From assembly GCA_910577325.1 (NCBI GenBank), contig CAJTMR010000014.1, positions 1 through 64,000 of the forward strand: 64,000 nt of DNA, given 5' to 3'. The position numbers were made by a program, and so were the translations under genes. The notes under the pieces were generated by a model. That model made no database searches. It was not told the origin of the DNA and saw only the letters and a program-made list of their open reading frames with translations. The DNA is from an uncultured Parabacteroides sp. Its GTDB lineage: Bacteria > Bacteroidota > Bacteroidia > Bacteroidales > Tannerellaceae. Positions 8,677-18,466 of the stretch are shown one piece after another; position 1 is the stretch's first letter, and every line of letters starts with the position of its first letter.

Positions 8677-8687
8677 AACTTTAATGG

Positions 8688-10034
8688 TTATTCTGTTGAC
8701 AAATAGTTGTGTACTTGTGCAGCCACGTTACGCCCGCTCGCCATAGCCCTTACCACTAACGAAGCTCCGGAAGCCGCATCGCCCGCCACAAAGACATTCG
8801 GAGCAAATTCCGGCAACTTCGGTTTCAAGAAGCCCATTGCCAACAAAACCATGTCTGCTTTTATCATTTCAGGCTTGCCCACTGACTCCATGATAGGGTG
8901 ACCACCTTCAGGATTAGGCTTCCATGCGATTTCCTGTACTTCAGCACCGGTCACCTTTCCGTCTTTTCCTACGAAACGTAACGTATTCATGTTCCATCGG
9001 CGTGTGCAACCTTCCTCATGGCTGGATGTGGTCTTAAGCGTGCGCGGCCATTCGGGCCAAGGATGTTGCGGGTCGTCAGGTCCTTCCACAGGTCTTGGCA
9101 TAATCTCTATTTGTGTCACGCTACGGCATCCTTGTCGATGTGCCGTTCCGATACAGTCGCTTCCAGTATCGCCTCCGCCAATCACCAAAACGTCTTTTCC
9201 TTTGGCATTGACCAACTTTTCACGAGGAATTTCCGCACCGGCAAGTATCCGGTTCTGTTGTGCCAGTATGTCGAGAGCAAAATGAATGCCTTTCAAGTCA
9301 CGACCGGGAATATTGAGGTCACGTGCTTCCGGTGTGCCCGTTGCAATGATGTAGGCATCGAACCCATCAGGCAAACAAGTCAAGTCTATCGGTACGTTGA
9401 AGCGAAAATCAATACCTTCAGCCCGTAATACATTCATGCGACGGTCGATAACGGCTTTGTTCAGTTTAAAGTTGGGTATGCCGTAACGTAATAAGCCACC
9501 CGCATCCTCGTTCTTGTCAAATACTGTCACTGCATATCCTTTTAAGTTCAGTTGGTTAGCGGCTACCAATCCGGCTGGTCCCGAACCTATCACTGCCACA
9601 CGCTTTCCATTACGTTCGGGGTGATGGATGTGCACGTAATTTTCCTCGAAAGCGTGTTCCGTGATGGCGGCTTCATCTTCACGGTTCGTAGTAGGTTCGT
9701 GCTCTACCAAATTCAGCACACAAGCCTTTTCGCACAAGGCGGGACAGACACGTCCTGTAAATTCAGGGAAGTCATTGGTAGAGTTGAGTAAGCGATAAGC
9801 CAATTCCCAATCGCCACGGTACAAGGCATCGTTCCATTCCGGTGGACGGTTGCCTAATGGACATGCCCAATGGCAGAAAGGCACGCCGCAATCCATGCAG
9901 CGTGATGCCTGTTGGCAGCGGTCGCTTGAATTAAGAGTTTGTTCCACTTCGCCGAAGTCGTGTATCCGGTCGTGTACGGGGCGGTATCCCGCTTCCTTGC
10001 GATGTATCGTCAGAAAAGCTTTATAGTCTCCCAT
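8688..10034 (-). CDS. gltD: Glutamate synthase small subunit (GltD)
   Basis: A 448-residue NADPH-dependent GOGAT beta subunit. The N-terminal domain has the Cys clusters for 4Fe-4S centres (CMDCGVPFCHWACPLG). An FAD-binding Rossmann motif GSGPAGLVAANQL and an NADPH-binding motif GGGDTGSDCIG follow, and a second FAD contact lies near the C-terminus (FVAGDAASGAS). It feeds NADPH electrons to GltB, which converts glutamine and 2-oxoglutarate to two glutamates. It follows gltB by 93 bp and precedes glmS by 11 bp on the same strand. Length and motifs are normal. Confidence 0.95.
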   Translation of the reverse strand: MGDYKAFLTIHRKEAGYRPVHDRIHDFGEVEQTLNSSDRCQQASRCMDCGVPFCHWACPLGNRPPEWNDALYRGDWELAYRLLNSTNDFPEFTGRVCPALCEKACVLNLVEHEPTTNREDEAAITEHAFEENYVHIHHPERNGKRVAVIGSGPAGLVAANQLNLKGYAVTVFDKNEDAGGLLRYGIPNFKLNKAVIDRRMNVLRAEGIDFRFNVPIDLTCLPDGFDAYIIATGTPEARDLNIPGRDLKGIHFALDILAQQNRILAGAEIPREKLVNAKGKDVLVIGGGDTGSDCIGTAHRQGCRSVTQIEIMPRPVEGPDDPQHPWPEWPRTLKTTSSHEEGCTRRWNMNTLRFVGKDGKVTGAEVQEIAWKPNPEGGHPIMESVGKPEMIKADMVLLAMGFLKPKLPEFAPNVFVAGDAASGASLVVRAMASGRNVAAQVHNYLSTE

Positions 10035-10127
10035 AATCTCATTTACAATTTAATAATTTACAATTTGCGATTTGACGATTTGCGATTTTGTACTTTGTAA
10101 ATAGTAAATCGTAAAATCGTCAATGAA
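10035..10127. repeat. AT-rich inverted repeats between gltB and gltD
   Basis: The gap is built of repeats of TTTACAATTT and GATTTGCGATTT with their complements (AAATAGTAAATCGTAAAATCG), so the mRNA can fold into hairpins. Similar sequence recurs inside the palindromic element at 6,729-6,824. It may tune the gltB:gltD ratio or simply be a dispersed intergenic repeat. Confidence 0.5.
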
Positions 10128-13100
10128 TCAGTAATCCCGTTGCATATCCGCTATCTTCTGTTGCAGTTTCTTTACCTGCTCTTCTTGCAAGACACGCTTG
10201 TATTCAATTGGTACTACTTGAATGAAGTCCTCCACGTAGCGAGGCCAGTCATCAAGCATCTGACGGGCCAATTTCGAGCCTGTATACAGATAGTGTTGGC
10301 GTATCAGTTCGTGTAATTCCTTGCGGTAGGAACTTTCCTCCACAAGGTTGATTTCCACCATATCCATGTTGCAGAAGTAATCGAAGTTATGGTGTTTGTC
10401 CCATACGTATGCCACACCGCCACTCATACCTGCGGCAAAGTTCCGTCCGGTTTCTCCCAATACCACAATGCGGCCTCCGGTCATGTATTCGCAACAATGG
10501 TCGCCCGCACCTTCTACTACGGCTATGGCACCGGAGTTACGCACGGCAAAGCGTTCGCCCACCTTTCCATTGACATACAGTTCGCCGGAAGTGGCTCCAT
10601 ACAGTCCCGTATTGCCGGCTATGGTGTTGTCTTCAGCATTGAAGTTGCTGCGTATAGGCGGTAGGATGGCGATGCGTCCTCCACTCAGGCCTTTGGCAAA
10701 ATAGTCATTAGTCTCACCTTCCAGCTTGAAGTTTACACCTTTTACAAGAAATGCCCCGAAACTCTGTCCGGCACTCCCCTTGAACTTGATGTTGATGGTA
10801 GCGTCCGGTAGACCTTCTTCTCCGTATTTAGAGGCAATTAATCCGCTCAGCATCGTACCCACGGCACGGTCGGTATTCTTGATGGCATAGTCGAGGTTCA
10901 CTTCTTCTCTTTCTTCTATGGCACATTGGGCGGAACGTATAATTTGACGGTCGAGCACATTGTCGAGGTCGTGTGCCTGCCCTGATGCGTGGCAGAGCGG
11001 ACACGTCGTATCCTCCTTGAAGAGCAGGCGGGTGAAATCAAGCATCGACGCTTTGCTTCCCTTATCGGCAGGCTTCCGTACAATCAGTTCGGTATGACCT
11101 ACGATATCGTCAAGTTTCGTATATCCCATTTCAGCCAGATACCCACGTACTTCTTCTGCTAAAAAAGTAAAGTAATTGACTAAATACTGGTGTTTGCCCA
11201 TGAAGTGTCGGCGGAGTTCCGAATTTTGGGTCGTCACTCCTAACGGGCAAGTATTCAGGTTGCACTTGCGCATCATGACACATCCTAACACAATCAACAA
11301 CAAGGTACCAAAACCAAACTCTTCCGCACCGAGTAGTGCCATGAGGATAATGTCGCGTCCGGTCTTCAATTGCCCGTCTACTTGCAGACGGATGTTACCG
11401 CGTAGCTCGTTCTTTACTAAAGTCTGTTGTGCTTCGCTGAGTCCTATTTCAGGCGATATGCCTGCAAAGCGCATGCTCGATGCCGGGCTGGCACCTGTTC
11501 CCCCTTCGGCTCCCGATATCACGATGAGGTCGGCTTTCGCCTTTGCCACTCCGGCGGCTATGGTTCCTACTCCACTTTCGGCTACCAGCTTGACACTGAT
11601 TGCCGCTTTCGGATTGACATTCTTCAGGTCGAAGATGAGTTGCGCCAAGTCTTCAATGGAATAAATGTCGTGATGAGGGGGCGGTGAGATAAGTGAGATA
11701 CCGGGAATGGAGTGACGTGTCTTGGCTATCACTTCGTCCACTTTGAATCCGGGTAGTTGTCCGCCTTCACCGGGTTTCGCGCCTTGCGCCACTTTGATTT
11801 GTATTTCCTCAGCGTTCACCAGGTATTCGGTCGTTACTCCGAAACGTCCCGAAGCCACTTGCTTGGTCTTGCTGGAAAGCGAAACGCCGTCCACCTCCGC
11901 ATGGAAACGTTCGTTGTCTTCCCCTCCTTCACCCGTATTAGAGCGGGTACCGAGTTGGTTCATGGCGAGGCAGATAGCTTCGTGGGCTTCTTTCGAGAGT
12001 GCGCCGAAGCTCATGGCTCCTGCCACGAAATGTTTCACGATGTCGCTTACCGGTTCCACCTTATTTATATCTATCGGCGTAGCGGTACGTTTGAAGTCGA
12101 AGAAGTCACGGATGAAGATGGCATCCGCCTTGTCGTCCACCAACCGAGTGAATTCTTTGTACTTTCCGTAATCTCCTGTCCTCGTGGCAAGCTGAAGTGT
12201 AGCGATGGTTTCCGGATTCCAAGCATGGCGGATGCCGTCCTTACGGTAATGAAACAAACCGAAGTTGGGCAGAAAGTCAGTCTCTGCGTCTTGGGCAAAC
12301 CCTTCATTGTGCATGGCTATGGCATCGCGGGCTATTGTTTCCAGACCAATACCGCCAATAGTAGAGGTTTCGGTGCCGAAGTAGGTTTTGAGCAAACTCC
12401 CCGACAAGCCTACCGCTTCGAATATCTTGGCTCCCCGATAGGAGCGGATGGTAGAGATACCCATCTTTGCCATGATTTTCAGTAAGGCTTTCTTCATAGC
12501 GTTGATGTAGTTCGCCTCGGCGGTCTCGTAATTTTCTTGTACTTTTTTACGTTTCACCAAGTCATCCAGCACAGCAAATACCATATAGGGGCATAATGCC
12601 GATGCACCGTAGCCAAGCAGCAGGGCGGCATGCATCGGTTCGCGTATCTCGCCACTCTCCACTATCAAGGCGGTTTGTACACGTTTGCCTACAGAGATAA
12701 GGTAGTGATGTACGGCACTTACAGCCAGCAGCGAAGGGATGGCAGCATGCGTGCGGTCGATGTCGCGGTCGGAAAGGATGATGTAGTTGTAGCCTTCATC
12801 CACACTGCGGGCAGTCTCTTTACACAAACTATCCAGTGCCGATCGTAATCCGTTCTCGCCTTGGGCACACTCAAAAAGCATTGGTAATTTCACCGTATTG
12901 AAACCCTTATAGCGGATATTACATAAAATATCGAGTTGGGTATTGTTCAGAATAGGGTGAGGCAAACACACCATCTTGCAGTTAGACGCATCAGGACGAA
13001 GAATCCCCGACCCTACCCGTCCGATATATTCGGTCAACGACATGACAAGGCTTTCCCGGATAGAGTCGATGGCTGGATTGGTTACTTGCGCAAATTGCTG

Positions 13101-14606
13101 GCGGAAGTAGTTGAATAACGATTGCGGACGGTCGCTCAATACAGCCAATGGCGTATCGTTACCCATGGCTGCCGTAGGTTCTTGTCCGTTGACACACATC
13201 GGAACAATGGTATTGTCGATGTCTTCCGCTCCATAGCCAAACATCAGTTCATGCCTTATCAGGTCGGGTACGGCATTGTCTATCTTACGGCCGCTTTTCA
13301 GCTTTTCCAACTGGATGCGATTGGCAGAGAGCCATTGGCGGTAAGGATATTCAGCGGCAAGATGTTCTTTGATTTCTCCATCGTAATAAATCTTGCCTTC
13401 TTGCGTATCGACAAGTAATATTTTCCCCGGCTGGAGGCGTCCCTTCTCCGCTATTTCAGACGGGTCGAAATCCATTACACCTACTTCCGAAGCCACTACC
13501 ATGGTATCATTCTTGGTAATCGTGTAACGTGCCGGACGTAATCCGTTGCGGTCGAGCATACCACCGGCATAACGTCCGTCGCTGAAAAGCAACGCAGCCG
13601 GCCCGTCCCAGGGTTCCATTAAGATGGAATGGTATTCGTAAAAAGCCTTCAGGTCTTCCGATATGGGATTCTTGTCGTTAAAACTTTCCGGCATCATCAA
13701 TGCCATGGCATGAGGCAATGAAAGCCCCGACATCACGAAGAACTCGAAAACGTTGTCCAGACTGGCGGAGTCGCTCATGTCAGGCTGCACGATAGGCGAT
13801 ATGTCCTTTACATCACCGATTACTTCCGAACTGAGCACACTTTCACGTGCCTGCATCCAGCCCCGGTTCCCACGGATGGTATTGATTTCTCCGTTGTGTG
13901 CCAACAGACGGAAAGGTTGCGCCAAGCTCCATGTAGGGAAGGTATTGGTAGAGAAACGGGAATGCACCAAAGCAATACCACTGGTGAAATATCTGTTAGT
14001 CAAATCCGGGAAATATTGGCGCAGTTGCAGACTGGACAACATACCTTTATATATAATGGTGTGTGCCGATAGTGAGCATACATAAAAATCTTTATCTGTT
14101 ACCCGCCGCTCAATGCGTTTACGGATGAGGTAAAGCGTACGTTCAAACGCCGGGACATTTTCATCTGTCACGCCAGTCACAAACATCTGTTTAATGTCGG
14201 GTTCGTTCGCAAGGGCAGTTTCACCTAAGCAAGCAGGATTAGTAGGCACGTTGCGCAAGTGCATCAACGACAAGCCTTCGCGTTCTATTTCTTCTATCAT
14301 CACGCTTAATATATCCTGTTGTCGCTGGTTGTCTTTCGGCAAGAACACGATTCCCGTTCCATATTTCCCTTTTTCAGGGACAGGAATACCTTGAAGTAAA
14401 ATAAACTCATGCGGTATCTGCAGTAAAATCCCCGCACCGTCCCCTGTCTTGTTGTCGGCACCTTCCGCGCCCCGGTGACGCATGTTTTCGAGCACCTTCA
14501 ATGCATTATCTACCAATTCATGGCTTTTGTAGCCATGGATGTTAACCACCATCCCGACACCACACGCATCGTGTTCATAGGTTGCGTTATATAATCCTTT
14601 TTCCAT
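10128..14606 (-). CDS. gltB: Glutamate synthase large subunit (GltB)
   Basis: A 1492-residue GOGAT alpha subunit with the usual four parts: N-terminal class II amidotransferase (Cys15 in DACGVGMVV, preceded by a short propeptide), a central domain, an FMN/Fe-S synthase domain with GGQLPGFKVDEV and the Cys cluster CVMMRKCNLNTCPLG, and a C-terminal GXGXG beta-helix domain (GGRIVVLGETGRNFAAGMSG). It takes glutamine made by GSIII and transfers the amide to 2-oxoglutarate, with electrons from GltD. The gene lies 110 bp downstream of the GSIII gene, giving a full GS-GOGAT pair. No defect is visible. Confidence 0.96.
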   Translation of the reverse strand: MEKGLYNATYEHDACGVGMVVNIHGYKSHELVDNALKVLENMRHRGAEGADNKTGDGAGILLQIPHEFILLQGIPVPEKGKYGTGIVFLPKDNQRQQDILSVMIEEIEREGLSLMHLRNVPTNPACLGETALANEPDIKQMFVTGVTDENVPAFERTLYLIRKRIERRVTDKDFYVCSLSAHTIIYKGMLSSLQLRQYFPDLTNRYFTSGIALVHSRFSTNTFPTWSLAQPFRLLAHNGEINTIRGNRGWMQARESVLSSEVIGDVKDISPIVQPDMSDSASLDNVFEFFVMSGLSLPHAMALMMPESFNDKNPISEDLKAFYEYHSILMEPWDGPAALLFSDGRYAGGMLDRNGLRPARYTITKNDTMVVASEVGVMDFDPSEIAEKGRLQPGKILLVDTQEGKIYYDGEIKEHLAAEYPYRQWLSANRIQLEKLKSGRKIDNAVPDLIRHELMFGYGAEDIDNTIVPMCVNGQEPTAAMGNDTPLAVLSDRPQSLFNYFRQQFAQVTNPAIDSIRESLVMSLTEYIGRVGSGILRPDASNCKMVCLPHPILNNTQLDILCNIRYKGFNTVKLPMLFECAQGENGLRSALDSLCKETARSVDEGYNYIILSDRDIDRTHAAIPSLLAVSAVHHYLISVGKRVQTALIVESGEIREPMHAALLLGYGASALCPYMVFAVLDDLVKRKKVQENYETAEANYINAMKKALLKIMAKMGISTIRSYRGAKIFEAVGLSGSLLKTYFGTETSTIGGIGLETIARDAIAMHNEGFAQDAETDFLPNFGLFHYRKDGIRHAWNPETIATLQLATRTGDYGKYKEFTRLVDDKADAIFIRDFFDFKRTATPIDINKVEPVSDIVKHFVAGAMSFGALSKEAHEAICLAMNQLGTRSNTGEGGEDNERFHAEVDGVSLSSKTKQVASGRFGVTTEYLVNAEEIQIKVAQGAKPGEGGQLPGFKVDEVIAKTRHSIPGISLISPPPHHDIYSIEDLAQLIFDLKNVNPKAAISVKLVAESGVGTIAAGVAKAKADLIVISGAEGGTGASPASSMRFAGISPEIGLSEAQQTLVKNELRGNIRLQVDGQLKTGRDIILMALLGAEEFGFGTLLLIVLGCVMMRKCNLNTCPLGVTTQNSELRRHFMGKHQYLVNYFTFLAEEVRGYLAEMGYTKLDDIVGHTELIVRKPADKGSKASMLDFTRLLFKEDTTCPLCHASGQAHDLDNVLDRQIIRSAQCAIEEREEVNLDYAIKNTDRAVGTMLSGLIASKYGEEGLPDATINIKFKGSAGQSFGAFLVKGVNFKLEGETNDYFAKGLSGGRIAILPPIRSNFNAEDNTIAGNTGLYGATSGELYVNGKVGERFAVRNSGAIAVVEGAGDHCCEYMTGGRIVVLGETGRNFAAGMSGGVAYVWDKHHNFDYFCNMDMVEINLVEESSYRKELHELIRQHYLYTGSKLARQMLDDWPRYVEDFIQVVPIEYKRVLQEEQVKKLQQKIADMQRDY

Positions 14607-14716
14607 ATTTCAATACGTTTTAGTTTACATAATAATGTATAGCCGCAAAAGGCACAGCCGACTTCACAGTCGTCTGCGCCCGGATTTAGCAGCTAAAATT
14701 TATTGTCTGAATGCAT

Positions 14717-16906
14717 TTATCTGATAAACAACAATTCCCTGTATTTAGGCAGTGTCCACAATTCATCAGCCACAATCAATTCCAGCTTATCTATCTGATA
14801 ACGTATTTTCCCCATTTTCGGCTCTACCGTGTCGTGGTAAGCGATAGCCTTTTCCCGTTCATTCGTTAATTTGTTCGCTACCTTGCGGGCGTTGATAAGT
14901 TCTTCTACTCCCGTCTCGATAGCTTGTGTACGTTCGGCTATTTCCTCAATGAGTTTCATGTTGCGCGCGCAGAGTTTATCGGCTTTTTCCGCCGGGAATA
15001 TCTGGCGCATATTCTGCACATTCTTTGCCAACTGGCTCTGGTAGTGTGTAGCTACAGGTACGATGTGGTTCATGGTGATGTCTCCCATGACACGAGCTTC
15101 TATCTGGATGCGTTTGGTATAAGTGTCCCATTTCACTTCGTTGCGCGCTTCCAATTCCTTGCGGTTCATCACGTTCATTGTTTCGAACATCCGTACGGAA
15201 TCCTCGGTCAGGTAGTTGTCGAAGATGAGCGGGCAACTTGTTTCGCAGTCCAGTCCACGCCGCTTGGCTTCTTCTTTCCATTCTTCAGAATACCCGTTAC
15301 CGTCAAAACGTATCGGCTTGCAAGTCTTAATGTCCTCCCGCAATATTTCAATGATAGCGGCTGTCTTGTCTTGCCCTTTCTCAATAAGCGTGTCTACCCG
15401 ATGCTTGAAGTCGGTAAGAGCCTCAGCCACAGCCGTATTTAGTACAATCATGCCCGAAGCACAGTTGGCTTCACTACCTACGGCACGGAATTCAAAGCGG
15501 TTGCCTGTAAAGGCGAAAGGCGATGTACGGTTACGGTCGGTATTGTCAATGAGCAATTCCGGTATCTCCGGGATATCCAGTTTCATGCCTTGCTTGCCCG
15601 TCATGTTGAACAAGTCTTCCTTATCGCTTTTTTCGATATGGTTTAACAACTCGCTCAACTGCTTGCCTAAGAAAGACGAGATAATAGCGGGAGGTGCTTC
15701 GTTTGCACCCAAACGGTGGGCGTTTGTAGCACTCATGATGCTGGCTTTCAGTAATCCGTTATGACGATATACCCCCATCAAGGTCTCTACGACGAAAGTG
15801 ACGAAGCGCAGGTTTTCTTCCGGAGTCTTTCCGGGAGCATGAAGCAATACACCCTTATCTGTAGAAAGGCTCCAGTTGTTGTGCTTACCCGACCCGTTGA
15901 TGCCGGCAAACGGCTTTTCATGCAGCAACACACGGAAGCCGTGCTTGCGTGCCACTTTCTTCATCAGGGACATCAAGAGCATATTGTGGTCATTGGCAAT
16001 GTTGGTCTCCTCGAAAATAGGAGCTATCTCAAACTGGTTGGGTGCTACCTCGTTATGGCGTGTTTTACAAGGTATTGCCAATTCCAACGCCTGTATTTCC
16101 AAATCTTTCATGAAAGCTTGCACACGGTCGGGGATGGTACCGAAGTAATGGTCTTCCATCTGCTGGTTCTTTGCCGAATCATGTCCCATGAGGGTACGTC
16201 CGGTCAACACCAAGTCGGGACGGGCGTTATACAACCCTTCATCCACCAAGAAATACTCTTGCTCCCAACCTAAGTTACATATCACCTTTTTGACGGAGGA
16301 ATCGAAATAGTGGCAGACTTCCGTAGCGGCCACATTCACCGCATGAAGCGCACGGAGCAAGGGAGCCTTGTAATCCAACGCTTCGCCTGTATAAGAGATA
16401 AATATAGTAGGAATACAAAGCGTGTCATCCATGATGAATACGGGCGAAGTAGGGTCCCAAGCCGAATAGCCACGCGCCTCGAACGTGTTGCGTATACCTC
16501 CGTTAGGGAATGAACTGGCATCCGGTTCCTGCTGTACCAGTAATTTACCGGAGAATTGTTCTATCATTCCACCCTTACCATCGTGTTCGATAAAGGCATC
16601 GTGCTTTTCGGCTGTACCTTCTGTCAGGGGCTGGAACCAGTGCGTGTAATGTGTCACGCCGTTTTCTTCCGCCCATTTCTTCATACCTGCCGCTACGGCA
16701 TCTGCCATCGAACGGTCTAAGCAAGCCCCGTTATCGATTACGTCGATTAATGCTTCATACACCGGTGTCGGCAGATACTTGTACATCTTGGCACGATTGA
16801 ACACATTTTTGCCAAAGTATTCCGACGGACGTTCCGCCGGAGTGTCCACTTTCAACGGTCGTTTGTTGAAAGCACTTTCTACTACATTAAATCTTAAGTT
16901 TGTCAT
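14717..16906 (-). CDS. glnN: Glutamine synthetase type III
   Basis: A 729-residue GSIII, the form typical of Bacteroidetes and clearly longer than GSI. It carries the GSIII N-terminal domain (SEYFGKNVFNRAKM), the catalytic core with INGSGKHNNWSL (ATP/ammonia site) and GANEAPPAIISS, and the long C-terminal helical extension. It makes glutamine from glutamate, ammonium and ATP. Neighbours are gltB downstream and, 249 bp upstream, dapL. The upstream gap holds CGTACGG repeats that are good candidates for control. Sequence looks intact; it probably works as a dodecamer, as known for the family. Confidence 0.96.
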   Translation of the reverse strand: MTNLRFNVVESAFNKRPLKVDTPAERPSEYFGKNVFNRAKMYKYLPTPVYEALIDVIDNGACLDRSMADAVAAGMKKWAEENGVTHYTHWFQPLTEGTAEKHDAFIEHDGKGGMIEQFSGKLLVQQEPDASSFPNGGIRNTFEARGYSAWDPTSPVFIMDDTLCIPTIFISYTGEALDYKAPLLRALHAVNVAATEVCHYFDSSVKKVICNLGWEQEYFLVDEGLYNARPDLVLTGRTLMGHDSAKNQQMEDHYFGTIPDRVQAFMKDLEIQALELAIPCKTRHNEVAPNQFEIAPIFEETNIANDHNMLLMSLMKKVARKHGFRVLLHEKPFAGINGSGKHNNWSLSTDKGVLLHAPGKTPEENLRFVTFVVETLMGVYRHNGLLKASIMSATNAHRLGANEAPPAIISSFLGKQLSELLNHIEKSDKEDLFNMTGKQGMKLDIPEIPELLIDNTDRNRTSPFAFTGNRFEFRAVGSEANCASGMIVLNTAVAEALTDFKHRVDTLIEKGQDKTAAIIEILREDIKTCKPIRFDGNGYSEEWKEEAKRRGLDCETSCPLIFDNYLTEDSVRMFETMNVMNRKELEARNEVKWDTYTKRIQIEARVMGDITMNHIVPVATHYQSQLAKNVQNMRQIFPAEKADKLCARNMKLIEEIAERTQAIETGVEELINARKVANKLTNEREKAIAYHDTVEPKMGKIRYQIDKLELIVADELWTLPKYRELLFIR

Positions 16907-17155
16907 CGTATAATATGTTTTATTTCAGTCGATAAATTTATGAAGGCTTATAGCACATACAGAATCATGATAGATGCTAATCAGGAACGGTTATTTTATA
17001 ATCTGAATCAACGTATAATCTGTTTCAGACAGTCTACATTTTACGTTCTCCGTCCCCAAACCGTACGGTTTCCGTACCAAGAACGTACGGTTTTGGGTCG
17101 AAAACCATAAAAGGGAGTTATCTGTAACGACAATAGCTGCCGGTTGTTTCCGTAT
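16907..17155 (-). promoter_or_regulatory. GSIII upstream region with CGTACGG palindromes
   Basis: A 249-bp gap between dapL and the GSIII gene. It contains the 14-bp palindrome AAACCGTACGGTTT (17,058-17,071), then CCGTACC (17,072-17,078) and ACGTACGG (17,083-17,090). The outer arms CCCAAACCGTACG and CGTACGGTTTTGGG (17,055-17,097) form a 13-bp stem with one bulge. This could be the dapL terminator, an operator of the GSIII gene, or both. No textbook NtrC site was recognised. Confidence 0.5.
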
Positions 17156-18382
17156 TTATATCCATTTCTTCAGCCGTTCCATCGCTTCGGCGCAATCCTC
17201 GTGGCTACCAAAAGCCGTAAACCGTACGTATCCTTCACCGCTTGGTCCGAATCCTACTCCCGGCGTACATACCACATGGGCATTGTAGAGCATCCGTTCA
17301 AAGAAACGCCAACTATTTTCCTTATCAGGGGTTTTCAGCCAAATGTAGGGAGCGTTCTCTCCGCCAAAAACTTCCAAGCCGAGTCCGGTCAGCGTTTCAC
17401 GCATCATCCGGGCGTTATCCATATAATAGGATATGGTTTCTTTTACCTGTTTCTTGCCTTCCGGTGTATAGATGGCTTCTGCCGCACGCTGGCTGATGTA
17501 GCTGGTACCGTTGAACTTGGTGCACTGACGGCGATACCACAAAGGGTTCAGTGCAATCCGTTCACCGCTCAAGGTAGAAGCTGTCAACTCTTTAGGCACT
17601 ACCGTATAGCCACAACGCACACCCGTAAAACCTGCCGTTTTTGAATAACTATGAAATTCGATGGCTACTTTTCGTGCTCCCTTTATCTCGTAAATAGAAT
17701 GGGGTATATCTGGGTCTTGAATATATGCCTCGTAAGCCGCATCGTAAAAAATGAGCGTATCGTTCTTCAATGCATAGTTACCCCATTTTTGTAATTCCTC
17801 TTTCGATATGACCGTACCTGTAGGATTGTTCGGATAGCACAAATAGATGATGTCTACCCTGCGGTCGGGCAGTTCGGGAACGAAATTGTTTTCCGCCGTA
17901 CACGGTAAGTAAGTGACATTACTCCATTTGCCATCCTTTATCTCTCCGGAGCGGCCTATCATGATGTTCGAGTCGATATAAACTGGATAAATCGGGTCGG
18001 TCACCCCGATGCTGTTATCCCAGCGCACCAGTTCTTGGATATTACCTGTGTCGCTTTTGGCTCCGTCGTTAATGAATATCTCGGATGCTTCAAGATGGAT
18101 TCCACGCGGCAAGAAGTCGTTCTTGATAATTGCTTCCCGCAAGAACAAGTAGCCTTGTTCCGGCCCGTAACCATGAAAGCCATCCGGGGTAGTCATTTCA
18201 TCCACAGCTTTGTGCATGGCTTCCGCTACGGCTGGACAAAGCGGTTGAGTCACATCTCCTATACCCAAGCTGATGACCTTTGCGTTAGGATAGGATACTT
18301 TGAAAGCGTTTACTTTCTTCGCTACATCGGCAAACAAATAATTGTTTGGCAATTTCAAAAAATGTTCGTTTACTAAAGCCAT
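17156..18382 (-). CDS. dapL: LL-diaminopimelate aminotransferase
   Basis: A 408-residue class I/II PLP aminotransferase with the DapL features: N-terminal MALVNEHFLKLPNNYLFADV, LGIGDVTQPL, PNNPTGTVI, and the PLP-lysine segment HSYSKTAGFTGVRCGYT. It converts tetrahydrodipicolinate directly to LL-diaminopimelate using glutamate as amino donor, bypassing the acylated intermediates. It is followed on the same strand by GSIII and preceded 84 bp upstream by dapF, so two consecutive DAP/lysine steps are grouped with glutamate supply. Length is normal for the family. Confidence 0.95.
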   Translation of the reverse strand: MALVNEHFLKLPNNYLFADVAKKVNAFKVSYPNAKVISLGIGDVTQPLCPAVAEAMHKAVDEMTTPDGFHGYGPEQGYLFLREAIIKNDFLPRGIHLEASEIFINDGAKSDTGNIQELVRWDNSIGVTDPIYPVYIDSNIMIGRSGEIKDGKWSNVTYLPCTAENNFVPELPDRRVDIIYLCYPNNPTGTVISKEELQKWGNYALKNDTLIFYDAAYEAYIQDPDIPHSIYEIKGARKVAIEFHSYSKTAGFTGVRCGYTVVPKELTASTLSGERIALNPLWYRRQCTKFNGTSYISQRAAEAIYTPEGKKQVKETISYYMDNARMMRETLTGLGLEVFGGENAPYIWLKTPDKENSWRFFERMLYNAHVVCTPGVGFGPSGEGYVRFTAFGSHEDCAEAMERLKKWI

Positions 18383-18466
18383 ACTATTATTTTAATTAAG
18401 AATGAAGAATTGTCCTATTCGGACCGGAAGATTCCTCATCCTTCATTTTTAGTTCTTCATTTATGT
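18383..18466. repeat. Inverted repeat between dapF and dapL
   Basis: AATGAAGAATTG on one side and TTAGTTCTTCATTT on the other of a 30-bp centre form an imperfect stem. It is the short AT-rich intergenic palindrome type common in Bacteroidetes; it may slow or end transcription between the two genes. Confidence 0.4.
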
